NCBI GenBank assembly: GCA_943789455.1
Contig: CALSUE010000004.1
Span: 1-59,569 of the forward strand
DNA length: 59,569 nucleotides
Direction of reading: 5' to 3'
Source: an uncultured Flavobacteriaceae bacterium
GTDB lineage: Bacteria > Bacteroidota > Bacteroidia > Flavobacteriales > Flavobacteriaceae
The notes under the pieces are model-generated. The model was not told where the DNA came from. It ran no database searches and saw nothing but the letters and a program-made list of their open reading frames with translations. Made by a program: the position numbers and the translations under genes. This document shows positions 1 to 9,467 of the stretch, one piece after another. Positions within the stretch are counted from its first letter, which is position 1. Every line of letters starts with the position of its first letter.

Positions 1-407
1 TCAAAAATGATTTAAAGCAAGCTCTAGGAAACCGGGTGTACAGTAAAAATGATGGAGCAATTTTAGAGGTAGCAACTTCAATTAATGCTACTTTGATATT
101 GATGGGTATTTTAGGTTTTATTGCTTGTTTTGCATTTTCATTAGGTCCAGTTATGTGGGTATTGTTATCAGAATTGTACCCTTTGAAATATAGGGGGTTA
201 GCTATTGGCGTTATTGCTTTTGTAAACTCATTAATAAGCTCTTTAGTTCAGTTAGTTTTCCCCTGGGAATTATCTACCTTAGGAAATGCACTAACGTTCT
301 TTATATTTGGTATAATTGCATTAATTGGCTTATTCTTTATGATAAAAGTAGTGCCAGAAACTAAAGGTAAATCATTGGAGGAATTAGAAAAAGAATTTGC
401 AAAATAG
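1..407 (+). CDS. MFS sugar transporter, sugar porter family (3' end only)
   Basis: This is the C-terminal part of a proton-coupled sugar transporter of the inner membrane. The frame is open from the first base of the window, so the gene begins outside it, and the GTG at 36 is not a real start. About 135 codons remain. They hold three hydrophobic segments and end in the sugar-porter signature PETKGKSLEELE, followed by a short charged tail. An RG motif lies in the loop LYPLKYRG, as in the XylE/GLUT family. The substrate cannot be told from this fragment. No terminator hairpin is evident before the next gene. Confidence 0.9.
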   Translation, partial: KNDLKQALGNRVYSKNDGAILEVATSINATLILMGILGFIACFAFSLGPVMWVLLSELYPLKYRGLAIGVIAFVNSLISSLVQLVFPWELSTLGNALTFFIFGIIALIGLFFMIKVVPETKGKSLEELEKEFAK

Positions 408-567
408 CGCAACAAAAGTAGGTTCGAGTTTTGTGCAAATTATTAAATAGCTTTTAGTTTTTAACTGAGACCATCACTTTTCTTAGGGTATTGTTAAATT
501 TATTGATACGTTCACATCGTTTCATATAAAAATAATATATTTACAACTCACAATTTCAGTGAATTTT

Positions 568-1539
568 ATGAAGCTATTTAAAAGTACAATTTTATTAATC
601 GCATCTGTTTTCTTCTTTTTAGACAGTAATGCTCAAGAAACACTCCCTATTTACTCAGATTATTTATCTGACAATGTTTATCTAGTCCATCCCTCAGCAG
701 CTGGTATTGGAAATACAGGGAAATTGCGTCTCACGGCAAGACAACAGTGGGCTGGTATTAAGGATGCACCAACACTTCAAACCTTGAGTTTTCACAATCG
801 TTTTAATGAAAAAGGGGCATTTGGTTTTATTCTTTTTAATGATAGTAATGGTTTTCATTCTCAAAAAGGGATTCAAGGGACTTTTGCATATCATTTAAAT
901 ATTAATAGGAGCTCCCTTTTTAATCAAATTTCTTTTGGATTGTCTTTTACAGCTGTTCAAAATCAAGTAGATCAAACACAATTTTTTGGAGATCCAACCG
1001 TAGCACAAATTATCCAAAGTTCAGCATATTATAATGCCGACTTTAGTGTTGCCTACCATAAATCTGGTTTTTCGTCTTATTTTACTGTTAAAAACCTTTT
1101 ATTGTCTGCAAAAAACAATCTTAACAACAACCTAGAGCCCTTAGACATAAGGAATTATGTTCTGTCATTAGGATATTACTTTGGGCAAAGTAAAACAATT
1201 CAATTAGAGCCTTCGCTGATGGTTCAACTCAGAGAATCAACAGGTGAGCGAATAGTTGACTTTAACCTAAAGGCATATAAAGACTTTAACAAAGCTCAAT
1301 TATGGGCTGCACTATCGTATAGAAAAAGTTTTGATGTAAGCCCTATAGAGGATTTGAAGTACATAACCCCTATTATAGGAGTTAATTATAATAAATGGAT
1401 GTTTTCTTACACGTATACCAATCAATTAAATGATATCGTTCTAACCAACACTGGATTTCATCAGGTATCTGTTGGTGTAAATTTATTTACAAGAAAGCCA
1501 AGAGCATCAGCATGTCCTAATATTAATTCATCGTTCTAA
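568..1539 (+). CDS. PorP/SprF family type IX secretion outer-membrane protein
   Basis: Exported protein of about 323 residues with a signal peptide ending in SNAQ near residue 23. The body is a series of alternating beta strands typical of the PorP/SprF family, whose members help the type IX secretion and gliding machinery at the outer membrane. The family N-terminal pattern is visible (YSDYLSDNVYLVHPSAAG, then RQQWAGIKDAP). A GTG at 559 is in frame, but ATG 568 gives a cleaner signal peptide and is preferred. The gene stands alone on the plus strand and its stop overlaps the convergent murI stop by four bases. Many flavobacteria carry several PorP/SprF paralogues, often beside large adhesins. 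No adhesin lies next to this one, so its partner is unknown. Confidence 0.88.
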   Translation: MKLFKSTILLIASVFFFLDSNAQETLPIYSDYLSDNVYLVHPSAAGIGNTGKLRLTARQQWAGIKDAPTLQTLSFHNRFNEKGAFGFILFNDSNGFHSQKGIQGTFAYHLNINRSSLFNQISFGLSFTAVQNQVDQTQFFGDPTVAQIIQSSAYYNADFSVAYHKSGFSSYFTVKNLLLSAKNNLNNNLEPLDIRNYVLSLGYYFGQSKTIQLEPSLMVQLRESTGERIVDFNLKAYKDFNKAQLWAALSYRKSFDVSPIEDLKYITPIIGVNYNKWMFSYTYTNQLNDIVLTNTGFHQVSVGVNLFTRKPRASACPNINSSF

Positions 1540-2333
1540 AATTCTTTTTCTATAACCTTTACAGGATTATAATTTTTCAAAATTTCAACTAGTATTTTAG
1601 ATTTTTTATTGATGTAAAAATGATGAAAAGTCTTTTCATTAGTAGATAAATTTAGGAGATTTACAGTATTTAAAACTCTTTGCGTTTGTTTTGCAACGGC
1701 AAGTCCAGAGTCAACGATCTGAATATTATTTCCAATGATTTTTTTTATTTGAGGCACCAAGTACGCATAATGGGTGCAGCCTAAAACTAGAGCATCAATA
1801 TTTTCTTTAAGCATTGGATCTAAACACTCATAAATAAGTTTTTCCATTTTTGAAGAATCAATCTCACCGTTTTCAATAAGTTCTACTAAACCATAACCGA
1901 CCTGTTCTATTATTTTAATTGACTGGTCTATTTTGGTTGAGGTTTTTTCAAAAAGTTTACTATTTATCGTCCCTTTTGTTGCTAAGACTCCAATCTTTTT
2001 ATTTTTAGTAACTAATCCAGCTTTTTTGATAGCAGGTTCAATGCCAATAAAAGGAATGTCATAATTTTCTCTCAGATAATTTATTGCATTTGTAGTTGCA
2101 GTATTACAGGCTACAACAATAATTTTAGCATTTTTGTTTAAGAGAAATTCTGTGTTTTTAATGCAATACTCAAGGATTTTTTCTTTTGATTTCTGGCCAT
2201 AAGGAGCATTTTTACTGTCGGCTAAATAAATTGTGTTCTCATTAGGTAATAATTTGTTTACCTCTTGCCAAATAGATGTACCTCCAATTCCTGAGTCAAA
2301 AAAACCGATTGGATTACTTTTAAACGTATTCAT
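1536..2333 (-). CDS. murI: Glutamate racemase
   Basis: Converts L-glutamate to D-glutamate for peptidoglycan synthesis in the cytoplasm. The 265-residue length is normal for the family. The two catalytic cysteines are both present, C76 in VACNTATT and C186 in LGCTHY, as is the N-terminal FDSGIGG substrate loop (residues 12-18). The gene follows the OmpH/Skp genes on the same strand but is separated from them by a strong hairpin, so it may be transcribed independently or by readthrough. It is convergent with the PorP/SprF gene and overlaps it by four bases. Confidence 0.96.
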   Translation of the reverse strand: MNTFKSNPIGFFDSGIGGTSIWQEVNKLLPNENTIYLADSKNAPYGQKSKEKILEYCIKNTEFLLNKNAKIIVVACNTATTNAINYLRENYDIPFIGIEPAIKKAGLVTKNKKIGVLATKGTINSKLFEKTSTKIDQSIKIIEQVGYGLVELIENGEIDSSKMEKLIYECLDPMLKENIDALVLGCTHYAYLVPQIKKIIGNNIQIVDSGLAVAKQTQRVLNTVNLLNLSTNEKTFHHFYINKKSKILVEILKNYNPVKVIEKEF

Positions 2334-2346
2334 AGTAGTAAAAATA

Positions 2347-2378
2347 AAAAATCCTACTTGAAAAAGTAGGATTTTTTA
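2347..2378 (-). terminator. Rho-independent terminator after the bamA-ompH cluster
   Basis: A perfect stem (AATCCTACTT pairing with AAGTAGGATT, 3-4 base loop) is flanked by A and T runs on both sides. It lies between the last ompH-like gene and murI and would stop transcripts of the bamA-skp cluster running leftwards. Confidence 0.8.
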
Positions 2379-2395
2379 AATTGTGTGATTATTTT

Positions 2396-2941
2396 TTAAT
2401 TTTGACCTGGTGCAGTTGGTTGTTTTTGATCAGGTAAAAGTCCTAATTTAACTTTTACAGCCTCATATAAATCTTCACCGTCAGCTACTAGTAGTCCTCT
2501 ACTTGCAGATGCGTCAAGTACATAAAGTATTTGTTTTGCTTTAGCTACCTCACTAATAGCTTTTCTTGCTTTACCAATAATTGGAACTAGCTTGTTGTTT
2601 TGTTTCTCTTGAATGTCTTGGTATGCAGCTTGTTCCGCCTGTTGAATTCTAGATTGATCAACTTTTATTTCTTGGCCTCTCTGAATATTTGTGTCTTCAG
2701 TTTGTTGACCTTGTTCTGCTGAGTATTTCTTTATTTTATCATCAAACTTTTTTTTCATACCATCGATATCATCCTTATACGTTTTGGTGATTTTAGCTAA
2801 TTCTACTTGCAAAGCTCTTGTCTCAGGCATGTTTGCAATTACTCTTTCGTATACTACATGTCCAACTTTTTGAGCATTTGCAAGACCACTCATCCCTAAA
2901 GTTAAAATTGCTACTAATAGTAAACTCTTCAATTTTCTCAT
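2396..2941 (-). CDS. OmpH/Skp-family periplasmic chaperone
   Basis: Skp-like chaperone that holds unfolded outer-membrane proteins in the periplasm for delivery to BamA. The 181-residue protein has a signal peptide (LGMSGLANAQ, cleavage near residue 24), then a long charged helical region (about residues 45-120) that forms the Skp coiled-coil arms, and a Pro/Gln-rich tail. It is the last gene of the uppS-bamA-ompH-ompH series and lies 10 bases downstream of a second, longer paralogue, a common arrangement in Flavobacteriaceae. Confidence 0.9.
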   Translation of the reverse strand: MRKLKSLLLVAILTLGMSGLANAQKVGHVVYERVIANMPETRALQVELAKITKTYKDDIDGMKKKFDDKIKKYSAEQGQQTEDTNIQRGQEIKVDQSRIQQAEQAAYQDIQEKQNNKLVPIIGKARKAISEVAKAKQILYVLDASASRGLLVADGEDLYEAVKVKLGLLPDQKQPTAPGQN

Positions 2942-2951
2942 TTTATTTAAT

Positions 2952-3770
2952 TTAATTATTATCTTGTTCTAAGTTATTTTTCTTTTTTATAGCTTCTTTT
3001 TTCTCTTTTAAAATTCTTTTTTTCTCTGCTATATCAGCGATTCTTTTCTTTCGTATTTCTTCGCTTTTCTTTATTCTAGCTTTTCTTTCTTCGTCTTTCT
3101 TTTTTCTTAAAGCTTCCCTGTCTCTTAATAATTTTTTTTGTTTCTCTGTTTTTTCTTTACTTAAAACAGATTTTTGTTGTCTTTTTTCTTTATTGATTTT
3201 AAGTTTTCTTTCCCTAACAATTTCATTCAAAATTAATTCGCTAATATCGTATTTTTTATTGGAATATAACATTACTAGGTCGCTAGATTTATCAAAAACA
3301 AAATCATACTTCTTTTTTTTAACAATACCTTCTATAGAATTGAAAACTTGATCCTGGATGGGTTTTACTAACTGTTTTCTCAATAAATACATATCTCCAT
3401 TTGGTCCAAAATACAATGATTCTAATCTTCTAAGTTCCTCTTGTTTTAAAGTGATTTCATCCTCTTTATCAAGAATAAGATCATTGGTTAAAATAGCACG
3501 CTCATTGGCTAAATCATTTTTAATTTTTTCTATATATCTACTTAACTTATCTAATTTACTTCGCCATTTACTTACTTTAGAATCTAAGGTATTTTGGGCT
3601 TCCATATATTCAGGTACATTTTCTAGAATGTACTCCATATCTATGTAAGCTATTCTTTGAGGTTTTTGAGCATTAACAAAGACTGTACAGATTAGAAGCA
3701 AACATAAAGCGATGTTTACTACCTTCTCTTTGTGTCCCGAAAACCTCAAGTTCAAAAAATTAAGTTTCAT
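2952..3770 (-). CDS. OmpH/Skp-family chaperone with long basic C-terminal extension
   Basis: Second Skp-like protein, 272 residues, six bases downstream of bamA. It has a signal peptide ending near VFVNAQ (about residue 35), the Skp start RIAYIDMEYILENVPEY, a coiled-coil region, and the Skp-type ending FDKSSDLVMLYSNKKYDIS. After about residue 185 comes a tail of roughly 85 residues made almost entirely of Lys, Glu and Arg. This tail should form an extended helix and is absent from the shorter paralogue. What the tail does is not known. Confidence 0.88.
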   Translation of the reverse strand: MKLNFLNLRFSGHKEKVVNIALCLLLICTVFVNAQKPQRIAYIDMEYILENVPEYMEAQNTLDSKVSKWRSKLDKLSRYIEKIKNDLANERAILTNDLILDKEDEITLKQEELRRLESLYFGPNGDMYLLRKQLVKPIQDQVFNSIEGIVKKKKYDFVFDKSSDLVMLYSNKKYDISELILNEIVRERKLKINKEKRQQKSVLSKEKTEKQKKLLRDREALRKKKDEERKARIKKSEEIRKKRIADIAEKKRILKEKKEAIKKKNNLEQDNN

Positions 3771-3776
3771 TTTTTA

Positions 3777-6344
3777 TTAAAATTGTTGACCTATAATAAA
3801 ATGAGTTTGCCAACCAGATTTAATATTTGACCCTGGTAAAGGATCAAAACCGTGTGCAAAATCTATTCCAAGTAAACCAAATGCTGGCATAAATATACGA
3901 ATACCAACTCCAGCAGACCTTTTTAAATTAAACGGATTAAAGCTATCAAAATTGTCATAAGAATTTCCGGCCTCTAAAAATCCAATAGTATATATAGATG
4001 CAGAGGGTTTATCTGTTATGGAATATCTCAATTCTAATTGAAATTTATTATAGATAGTTCCACCTTCTATCGATGATAATCTATTATTTTCATAACCTCT
4101 TAATCCTACACTTTCTCTACCATCTAACTGAAATTGTGCAATTCCGTCTCCCCCTACAAAGAACCTTTCAAAAGGTGTGCTTCCTAATTCGTCATTATAA
4201 AAACCTAAATATCCGATTTCTGTATTTGCCATTAAAACTAGCTTTTTTGCTAGACTGTTATACCATTTCCCTTTGAATAATAATTTATAGTATTCTAACC
4301 ATTTAAACCTTTCTGCAGGAGCTAAGCTTTGGTAGTCTTTAGTATTGAAAAGAGAATACGGTACTGTAGCCTTAGCACTAATACTAAAAGTAGAACCGTA
4401 GGTTGGGAAAATTAAACTAGGACCAGCTGAATTTCGGCTTAAACTAATATTGTAAGCAAGATTATTTAGATCTCCCTCACTAAGAATATCACTACCAACT
4501 CTAAATTGATAATCATTTAGGCCAAAACTTTGGTAACTTAGGGTTTGAGACAACGTAAAGAAATCACTTGGCCATGTGAGTCGTTTTGCAATACCAATTG
4601 AAGCACCCGCTATGCCTAAACTTCTATCTCGATTTACATCAAAGGTTTGTCTGTCTAGTTGAAATTGTTTGGATGAATATACCGAGAACGATAAAGATTG
4701 AGGTTTTTTACCCCCAAACCATGGTTCTGTGAAAGAAAAACTATAGGTATTAAACGTTCTACTGGTTTGTAATCGAAGTGATAATGACTGACCATCACCC
4801 ATCGGAAGCGGCTTATAGGCCTCTTTTTTGAATAAATTACGAATAGAAAAATTATTAAATGATAATCCTAAAGTTCCAATGAAAGAACCCCCTCCATAAC
4901 CTCCTTGAAGTTCTATTTGACTTCCTCCCTTTTCTACAACACTAAACTCTACATCTGCAGTTTTATCTTGATAGTTAGGTCTTACATCTGGGGTTACATT
5001 TGTGTCAAAAAAACCAAGTTGACCAATTTCACGAATCGAACGAATAATTGCATCTCTACTAAATAAAGAACCTGGTTTAACCCTCAGTTCTCTAAAAATA
5101 ACAAAATCATTAGTTTTATCGTTACCTACAATACTCACCTTATTAATGGTTGCTTTTTCATCTTCTCTAATTCTAATCTCAACGGTTATAGAATCGTTAA
5201 CTACTTTAGTTTCTACTGCATTTACAGATGAAAATAAATATCCACTATTTTGATACAATGTTTGAATATCTTCAGAGGTTGGGCTTCCATCACCTGTAAT
5301 TCTTTCTTTTAATACAGATCCATTATAAACGTCACCTTTTTCAATTTTCAGAATTGTATTTAATTGTTGGTCAGTATAGCTTTTGTTTCCAACATATAGA
5401 ATATCTCCAAAAATGTATTGTCTTCCTTCTTCAAGTGTAATGTCAATATTAATTGTATTATCCTCATTCCAAGTTACATTGTCAGATAAAATTCTAGAAT
5501 CTCTATATCCAAGTCTACTGTAAGTGTCAAGAATACTTACAAGATCTTCTTTAAATTTTTCGTCAATATATTTGGATCCTTTCCAAAATCTACCTGCAAA
5601 TTTTCTTTTTGTATTGCCCATGGCAGCCCTTAGCTTACTTTCTGGAAGTGCTTTATTTCCAATGAAATTGATGTTCTTTATTTTTATTTTAGAACCCTTA
5701 TCTATAAAGACACTCATATTTACAGCATTGATATCTGAAGAATCTCTTTTAGTGTCAATACTTACCTTTGTCTTTAGGAAACCTTTGTCAGTATATTTTT
5801 TCTTGAAATAGTTTTTGGTAGTAACAAGTAAGTTATCTGTTACCATGGCACCAGTTTTCAGTTCGGCCTCAGTTTTTAGAGCTTTTGATTTATTTTTTTT
5901 GATTCCCGCAATACTAATTTGATTAAGTTGAGGAAGTTCTTTTACATCAAACTCTAGATATATAGTATTCCCGTCTACTCTTATTAAAAAAGCTTCTACG
6001 GTACTAAATTGTTTACTTTGATATAGTTTTTTAATTGCACTTGTTAGTTTATCTCCCGGTAATTTTAGGGGTTGACCAATTTTAAGACCTGTAAATACCT
6101 TTACTGTAGATTCTGAGAATTTTTGTAGACCAGAGATGGAGATTCCCCCTAGAATATATTCTTTCCCTTTTTCATAGACAATATTTTCCTGAATGGTAAT
6201 ACTATCTTTTTCAACAATAGTTGTTGAGTCTTTTACTACTTGTGCGTTGGTAGTAAAATGAACTGTTGAAAGTAAAAAAATGAGAATTAAAGCACCAAAT
6301 TTGATGCTATTCTGCTTGTATAGTTTGCTCGCTAGTTTTTCCAA
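3777..6344 (-). CDS. bamA: BamA, outer-membrane protein assembly factor
   Basis: Central beta-barrel insertase of the outer membrane. It has a signal peptide (about residues 1-35, ending TTNAQ), a string of POTRA domains to about residue 480, and a C-terminal Omp85 barrel of about 370 residues ending in Phe. In the barrel, RESVGLRGYENNRL corresponds to the VRGF/Y motif of the lid loop. The reading frame opens with TTG at 6344, inside the 3' end of uppS (38-base overlap), and no ATG precedes the signal peptide, so a TTG start coupled to uppS translation is the best reading. The two Skp chaperone genes follow directly. Confidence 0.94.
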   Translation of the reverse strand: MEKLASKLYKQNSIKFGALILIFLLSTVHFTTNAQVVKDSTTIVEKDSITIQENIVYEKGKEYILGGISISGLQKFSESTVKVFTGLKIGQPLKLPGDKLTSAIKKLYQSKQFSTVEAFLIRVDGNTIYLEFDVKELPQLNQISIAGIKKNKSKALKTEAELKTGAMVTDNLLVTTKNYFKKKYTDKGFLKTKVSIDTKRDSSDINAVNMSVFIDKGSKIKIKNINFIGNKALPESKLRAAMGNTKRKFAGRFWKGSKYIDEKFKEDLVSILDTYSRLGYRDSRILSDNVTWNEDNTINIDITLEEGRQYIFGDILYVGNKSYTDQQLNTILKIEKGDVYNGSVLKERITGDGSPTSEDIQTLYQNSGYLFSSVNAVETKVVNDSITVEIRIREDEKATINKVSIVGNDKTNDFVIFRELRVKPGSLFSRDAIIRSIREIGQLGFFDTNVTPDVRPNYQDKTADVEFSVVEKGGSQIELQGGYGGGSFIGTLGLSFNNFSIRNLFKKEAYKPLPMGDGQSLSLRLQTSRTFNTYSFSFTEPWFGGKKPQSLSFSVYSSKQFQLDRQTFDVNRDRSLGIAGASIGIAKRLTWPSDFFTLSQTLSYQSFGLNDYQFRVGSDILSEGDLNNLAYNISLSRNSAGPSLIFPTYGSTFSISAKATVPYSLFNTKDYQSLAPAERFKWLEYYKLLFKGKWYNSLAKKLVLMANTEIGYLGFYNDELGSTPFERFFVGGDGIAQFQLDGRESVGLRGYENNRLSSIEGGTIYNKFQLELRYSITDKPSASIYTIGFLEAGNSYDNFDSFNPFNLKRSAGVGIRIFMPAFGLLGIDFAHGFDPLPGSNIKSGWQTHFIIGQQF

Positions 6345-7056
6345 ATCTTCTTTCTCTATTCTGATATTCTATAATTGCATCATAAAAATGCTCTTTTCTA
6401 AAATCTGGCCAAAGTATACTTGTAAAGTATAATTCGGCATAAGCCATTTGCCATAAAAGGAAATTACTTATTCTTTGCTCTCCGCTGGTTCTTATCATTA
6501 AATCAACGTCGGGCAAATTAAACGTATATAAATGATTATTTATAATTTTTTCGTCTATTTCTTCGATGGTTAGGTCGTTATTAACAACTTTTTTAGAAAT
6601 GTTTTTAATTGTATTGATAATTTCCTCTCTTGCTCCGTAACTTAAAGCTAATGTTAAGACTATTTTTTTATTGTTTTGGGTTTCCTTAATTACCTGCTTT
6701 AGTGTTTTTTGAGCACTATTTGGAAGACTTTTTATGTTTCCAATTGCATTAACTCTTACATCATTTTCTTTGAAGGTAATAGATTCTTTATTGAGTGAAC
6801 TTATGAGTAAACTCATCAAAGCATTTATTTCAATTTTTGGTCTATTCCAATTTTCTGTAGAGAAGGCATACAATGTGATTGCCTCAGTGCCTAATTCAGC
6901 AGCAGCCTCAATAGTTTCCCTAACTGCAGTTAGCGCATTTTTATGACCGAATATACGATTCATACCCTTTCCTTTAGCCCATCTTCCGTTTCCATCCATA
7001 ATCACAGCAACGTGTTTAGGAATATTATCTGAGCTAATAAGTAATCGTTTATTCAT
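6307..7056 (-). CDS. uppS: Isoprenyl transferase (undecaprenyl diphosphate synthase)
   Basis: Makes the C55 lipid carrier for peptidoglycan and polysaccharide synthesis by cis-prenyl condensation of isopentenyl diphosphate. The 249 residues include the catalytic motif VIMDGNGRWA with Asp21, YAFSTENWNRP in the middle, and the C-terminal DLMIRTSGEQRISNFLLWQ. It lies between the DUF6089-like gene and bamA, and its 3' end overlaps the likely start of bamA. This links envelope lipid-carrier and outer-membrane assembly genes in one transcript. Confidence 0.97.
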   Translation of the reverse strand: MNKRLLISSDNIPKHVAVIMDGNGRWAKGKGMNRIFGHKNALTAVRETIEAAAELGTEAITLYAFSTENWNRPKIEINALMSLLISSLNKESITFKENDVRVNAIGNIKSLPNSAQKTLKQVIKETQNNKKIVLTLALSYGAREEIINTIKNISKKVVNNDLTIEEIDEKIINNHLYTFNLPDVDLMIRTSGEQRISNFLLWQMAYAELYFTSILWPDFRKEHFYDAIIEYQNRERRFGKTSEQTIQAE

Positions 7057-7067
7057 GAGTTTTGTAC

Positions 7068-7742
7068 TTAATCAATGAAACATGCTGGTCTACCAAAAGT
7101 ATAAACCAGAGAAACCCCAGAGAATAGATACCAATCATTTGATGTACCTCCAAAATTTAATTGTGAGAATCTACTTGTTGTATAGTCTAATTCATCAGTA
7201 AATGTATATCGTACCGTGGTCTCCACTGCAAAAGCTATTTTTTCTATTATTTTTGTTTTATATCCAATTCCTAGGGGTATAGAAACAGCTGTGTTTCTGG
7301 TGAAATTGAAAGTTCTATCGGCATTTTGAATTCTTGGTGTTTCATAATCCACTGCTGCAATCTGAAATAATATGTATGGCGTACTTGTTTTATCTTTTGA
7401 TGATAAATCGTATTCATAAAAATTATATTCTATTCCAACCGCAAATTCTTGTATTGGATTTTTAAATTTAATACCTCTTTCTTGTCTTACTGTATTTTCA
7501 GAATCAGCATCATCTCCTGAAATGGAAAAATTACTGTAAGTTCCTCTAAGAGCTATTCTTGGATTTAAATTGTATTTGTACATAATACTTGATCCAATAT
7601 TCTTGGGTTGAATGTAATTTGTTCGCCCCACATCTCCTACATAATTAACACCACCTACAATGAAACCAACTTCATTTATTTGAGATAAACAATTGCTTGA
7701 AATACAAATAAATAATAACAAAATTAAATATGTTTTCATCAT
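7068..7742 (-). CDS. DUF6089-like outer-membrane beta-barrel protein
   Basis: Exported protein of 224 residues with a signal peptide (FICISSNCLSQ, cleavage near residue 21). The mature part is Gly- and Tyr-rich with amphipathic strands, opening with INEVGFIVGGVNYVGDVG. It resembles the DUF6089 family that commonly sits upstream of uppS and bamA in flavobacteria. The function is unknown; an outer-membrane location is inferred from the barrel-like pattern. Two ATG codons in tandem (7742 and 7739) can serve as start. It is 11 bases from uppS and probably co-transcribed with it. Confidence 0.75.
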   Translation of the reverse strand: MMKTYLILLLFICISSNCLSQINEVGFIVGGVNYVGDVGRTNYIQPKNIGSSIMYKYNLNPRIALRGTYSNFSISGDDADSENTVRQERGIKFKNPIQEFAVGIEYNFYEYDLSSKDKTSTPYILFQIAAVDYETPRIQNADRTFNFTRNTAVSIPLGIGYKTKIIEKIAFAVETTVRYTFTDELDYTTSRFSQLNFGGTSNDWYLFSGVSLVYTFGRPACFID

Positions 7743-7845
7743 AAAATATAGCGTGCAAATATAAAAAAATCTATTTGCTTTATAAAGTTTAAACGTGAGT
7801 CTTTTTGAATAACAATAATTTTAGTTTTTTATTGTTTTTACTTCT

Positions 7846-8748
7846 CTAATTGTTAGAACCATTTCGAGTGTCTTCACCCCACAAAAGCTTTGTTCTTAGT
7901 GTTGTTAAGAAAGAGTGGTTGGATGGAATTATGCTTTTAATTGTGAAGGGTGATTTCTCGATATAGATTTTGGTGTCTTTTGGTACTGATGTAATTCTAG
8001 AGTCGAGTGAAATTAAAAAACTTTTTTCTCTTGAGTCTACCTCCAATTCAATCAAGATTTCATCAGGAATTACCATCGGTCTTGCATTTAAATTGTGAGG
8101 AGCTATTGGGGTTATGATAAGGTTTTTTGAGTTAGGTGATATTACAGGACCATTGCAGCTAAGCGAATAACCTGTTGAACCTGTTGGAGTAGCTATGATC
8201 AGACCATCAGACCAGTAATTCGTTAGATACTCCTTGTCCAGATAGGTTTTGACACCAATCATAGACGTTGTATTTTCTCTTGCAATGGTAATTTCATTTA
8301 ATGCAAATGAAAGCTCATCTAAAGATTCAACTTTAGGATTAGTTTTGATACTTAATAATGTTCTCTCTTGAATTGTATATTTTTCAGCAATTAACAAATC
8401 GATAGATTCTTTGATCGCATTTTTTTGAACATTTGCTAAAAATCCAAGTCTACCTGTATTAATTCCTAAAATAGGAATGTTTAAATCTCTAATATATGTG
8501 ATTGCCCTGAGAATAGTTCCGTCACCACCGAGGCTAAAAAACACATCAAAAGAGCTATTTAAATCATAAAAGCTATTAAAAATTGAATATTTTTTTGTTA
8601 AATGACTGGAGTCTTTTAGAGCGTTGTAGAAATTTTCTTCGAAAAAAACGACAATATTATGTTCTTCCAAAGCCAATAAAAGGACTTTAATTTCCTTTTC
8701 AGCATTGACAGAATATGTCTGACCAAAAATAGCTACCTTTTTTATCAT
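7846..8748 (-). CDS. nadK: NAD kinase
   Basis: Phosphorylates NAD to NADP in the cytoplasm. The 300-residue protein shows the NAD-kinase signatures: GGDGT at residues 74-78, GINTGRLGFL after it, and the C-terminal nucleotide-binding motif TPTGSTGYSLSCNGP. Its ATG overlaps the stop of the upstream CBS-domain gene in a TAATG junction, which points to translational coupling of the two genes. Confidence 0.97.
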   Translation of the reverse strand: MIKKVAIFGQTYSVNAEKEIKVLLLALEEHNIVVFFEENFYNALKDSSHLTKKYSIFNSFYDLNSSFDVFFSLGGDGTILRAITYIRDLNIPILGINTGRLGFLANVQKNAIKESIDLLIAEKYTIQERTLLSIKTNPKVESLDELSFALNEITIARENTTSMIGVKTYLDKEYLTNYWSDGLIIATPTGSTGYSLSCNGPVISPNSKNLIITPIAPHNLNARPMVIPDEILIELEVDSREKSFLISLDSRITSVPKDTKIYIEKSPFTIKSIIPSNHSFLTTLRTKLLWGEDTRNGSNN

Positions 8749-9401
8749 TACATGTCTAAGTATTTCTGTAAATAATCTGATCTATCTTTTAGATCTTGTA
8801 AATAAAAATCATCTTTATGTTCTGATATTAGATTGTAATTATACCTCCTAAACGTTTGAATGACTTCATTGATATCTTCTGAATTAATTTTGACAGTTGC
8901 TTGAATAGCATCAGAAGTTTGATTGGATATGTATAAAGCAAGTATAGTTGCGTTGTTGCTTTCTACAATTTGGCTTACCTCACTTACAGAAAAATCTTTT
9001 TTATTTTTTTCTATAACAATCATAACTCCATCACTAAATAAAGATGAGTTTGAGCAAAAAAGCTCTAGGACATCATGTAACTCATAATATCCAATGTATT
9101 TTTTTTTGTCATTTAAAACAGGCATGATATTAGTATCATGCTCCGAAAATAATTTTATGGTTTTAAGTAAAGAGATATTTTCATCTGTAAAAAAGAAATC
9201 TGTAAGATGAGAATATTCAGAAATTTTTGATGATTTTTCATCTATAGTTTGTAAATCACTTTCAGATATACTTCCTATCAACTCTTCATTTTTAACAATC
9301 GGTAGATGTGTTATTGGAAGTGTTTCAAAGATTTCTTGAGCTTTATTCACCAAACTTTCTGGAGTCAAAACTTCTAAATCATTTAGTATGTATTCTTTCA
9401 T
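8748..9401 (-). CDS. CBS-domain protein
   Basis: A 217-residue protein with two CBS motifs in the first 130 residues (TPESLVNKAQEIFETLPITHLP and ENISLLKTIKLFSEHDTNIMP) and an ACT-like or other regulatory segment behind them. CBS pairs usually bind adenine nucleotides or SAM and regulate something else, but no attached enzyme domain is present. GTG 9407 is in frame, but ATG 9401 is more likely. The gene is fused by stop/start overlap to nadK, so a role in sensing adenine nucleotides is possible; this is inference. Confidence 0.85.
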   Translation of the reverse strand: MKEYILNDLEVLTPESLVNKAQEIFETLPITHLPIVKNEELIGSISESDLQTIDEKSSKISEYSHLTDFFFTDENISLLKTIKLFSEHDTNIMPVLNDKKKYIGYYELHDVLELFCSNSSLFSDGVMIVIEKNKKDFSVSEVSQIVESNNATILALYISNQTSDAIQATVKINSEDINEVIQTFRRYNYNLISEHKDDFYLQDLKDRSDYLQKYLDM

Positions 9402-9442
9402 ATTCACGCTACACGAAGATAGTTTAAAATCATTTAATGATG

Positions 9443-9450
9443 TACTTTTG
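9443..9450 (+). promoter_or_regulatory. Promoter -7 box for pdxJ
   Basis: TACTTTTG matches the Bacteroidota -7 consensus TAnnTTTG and lies 17 bases upstream of the pdxJ ATG at 9468. No clear TTG -33 box is found at the usual distance, so this is a moderate call. Confidence 0.4.
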
Positions 9451-9467
9451 TGTTTTATTTGAAACCA

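Noticed and set aside
559..567. GTG start for the PorP/SprF gene
   Set aside because: ATG 568 gives the natural signal peptide start; the extra three residues add nothing.
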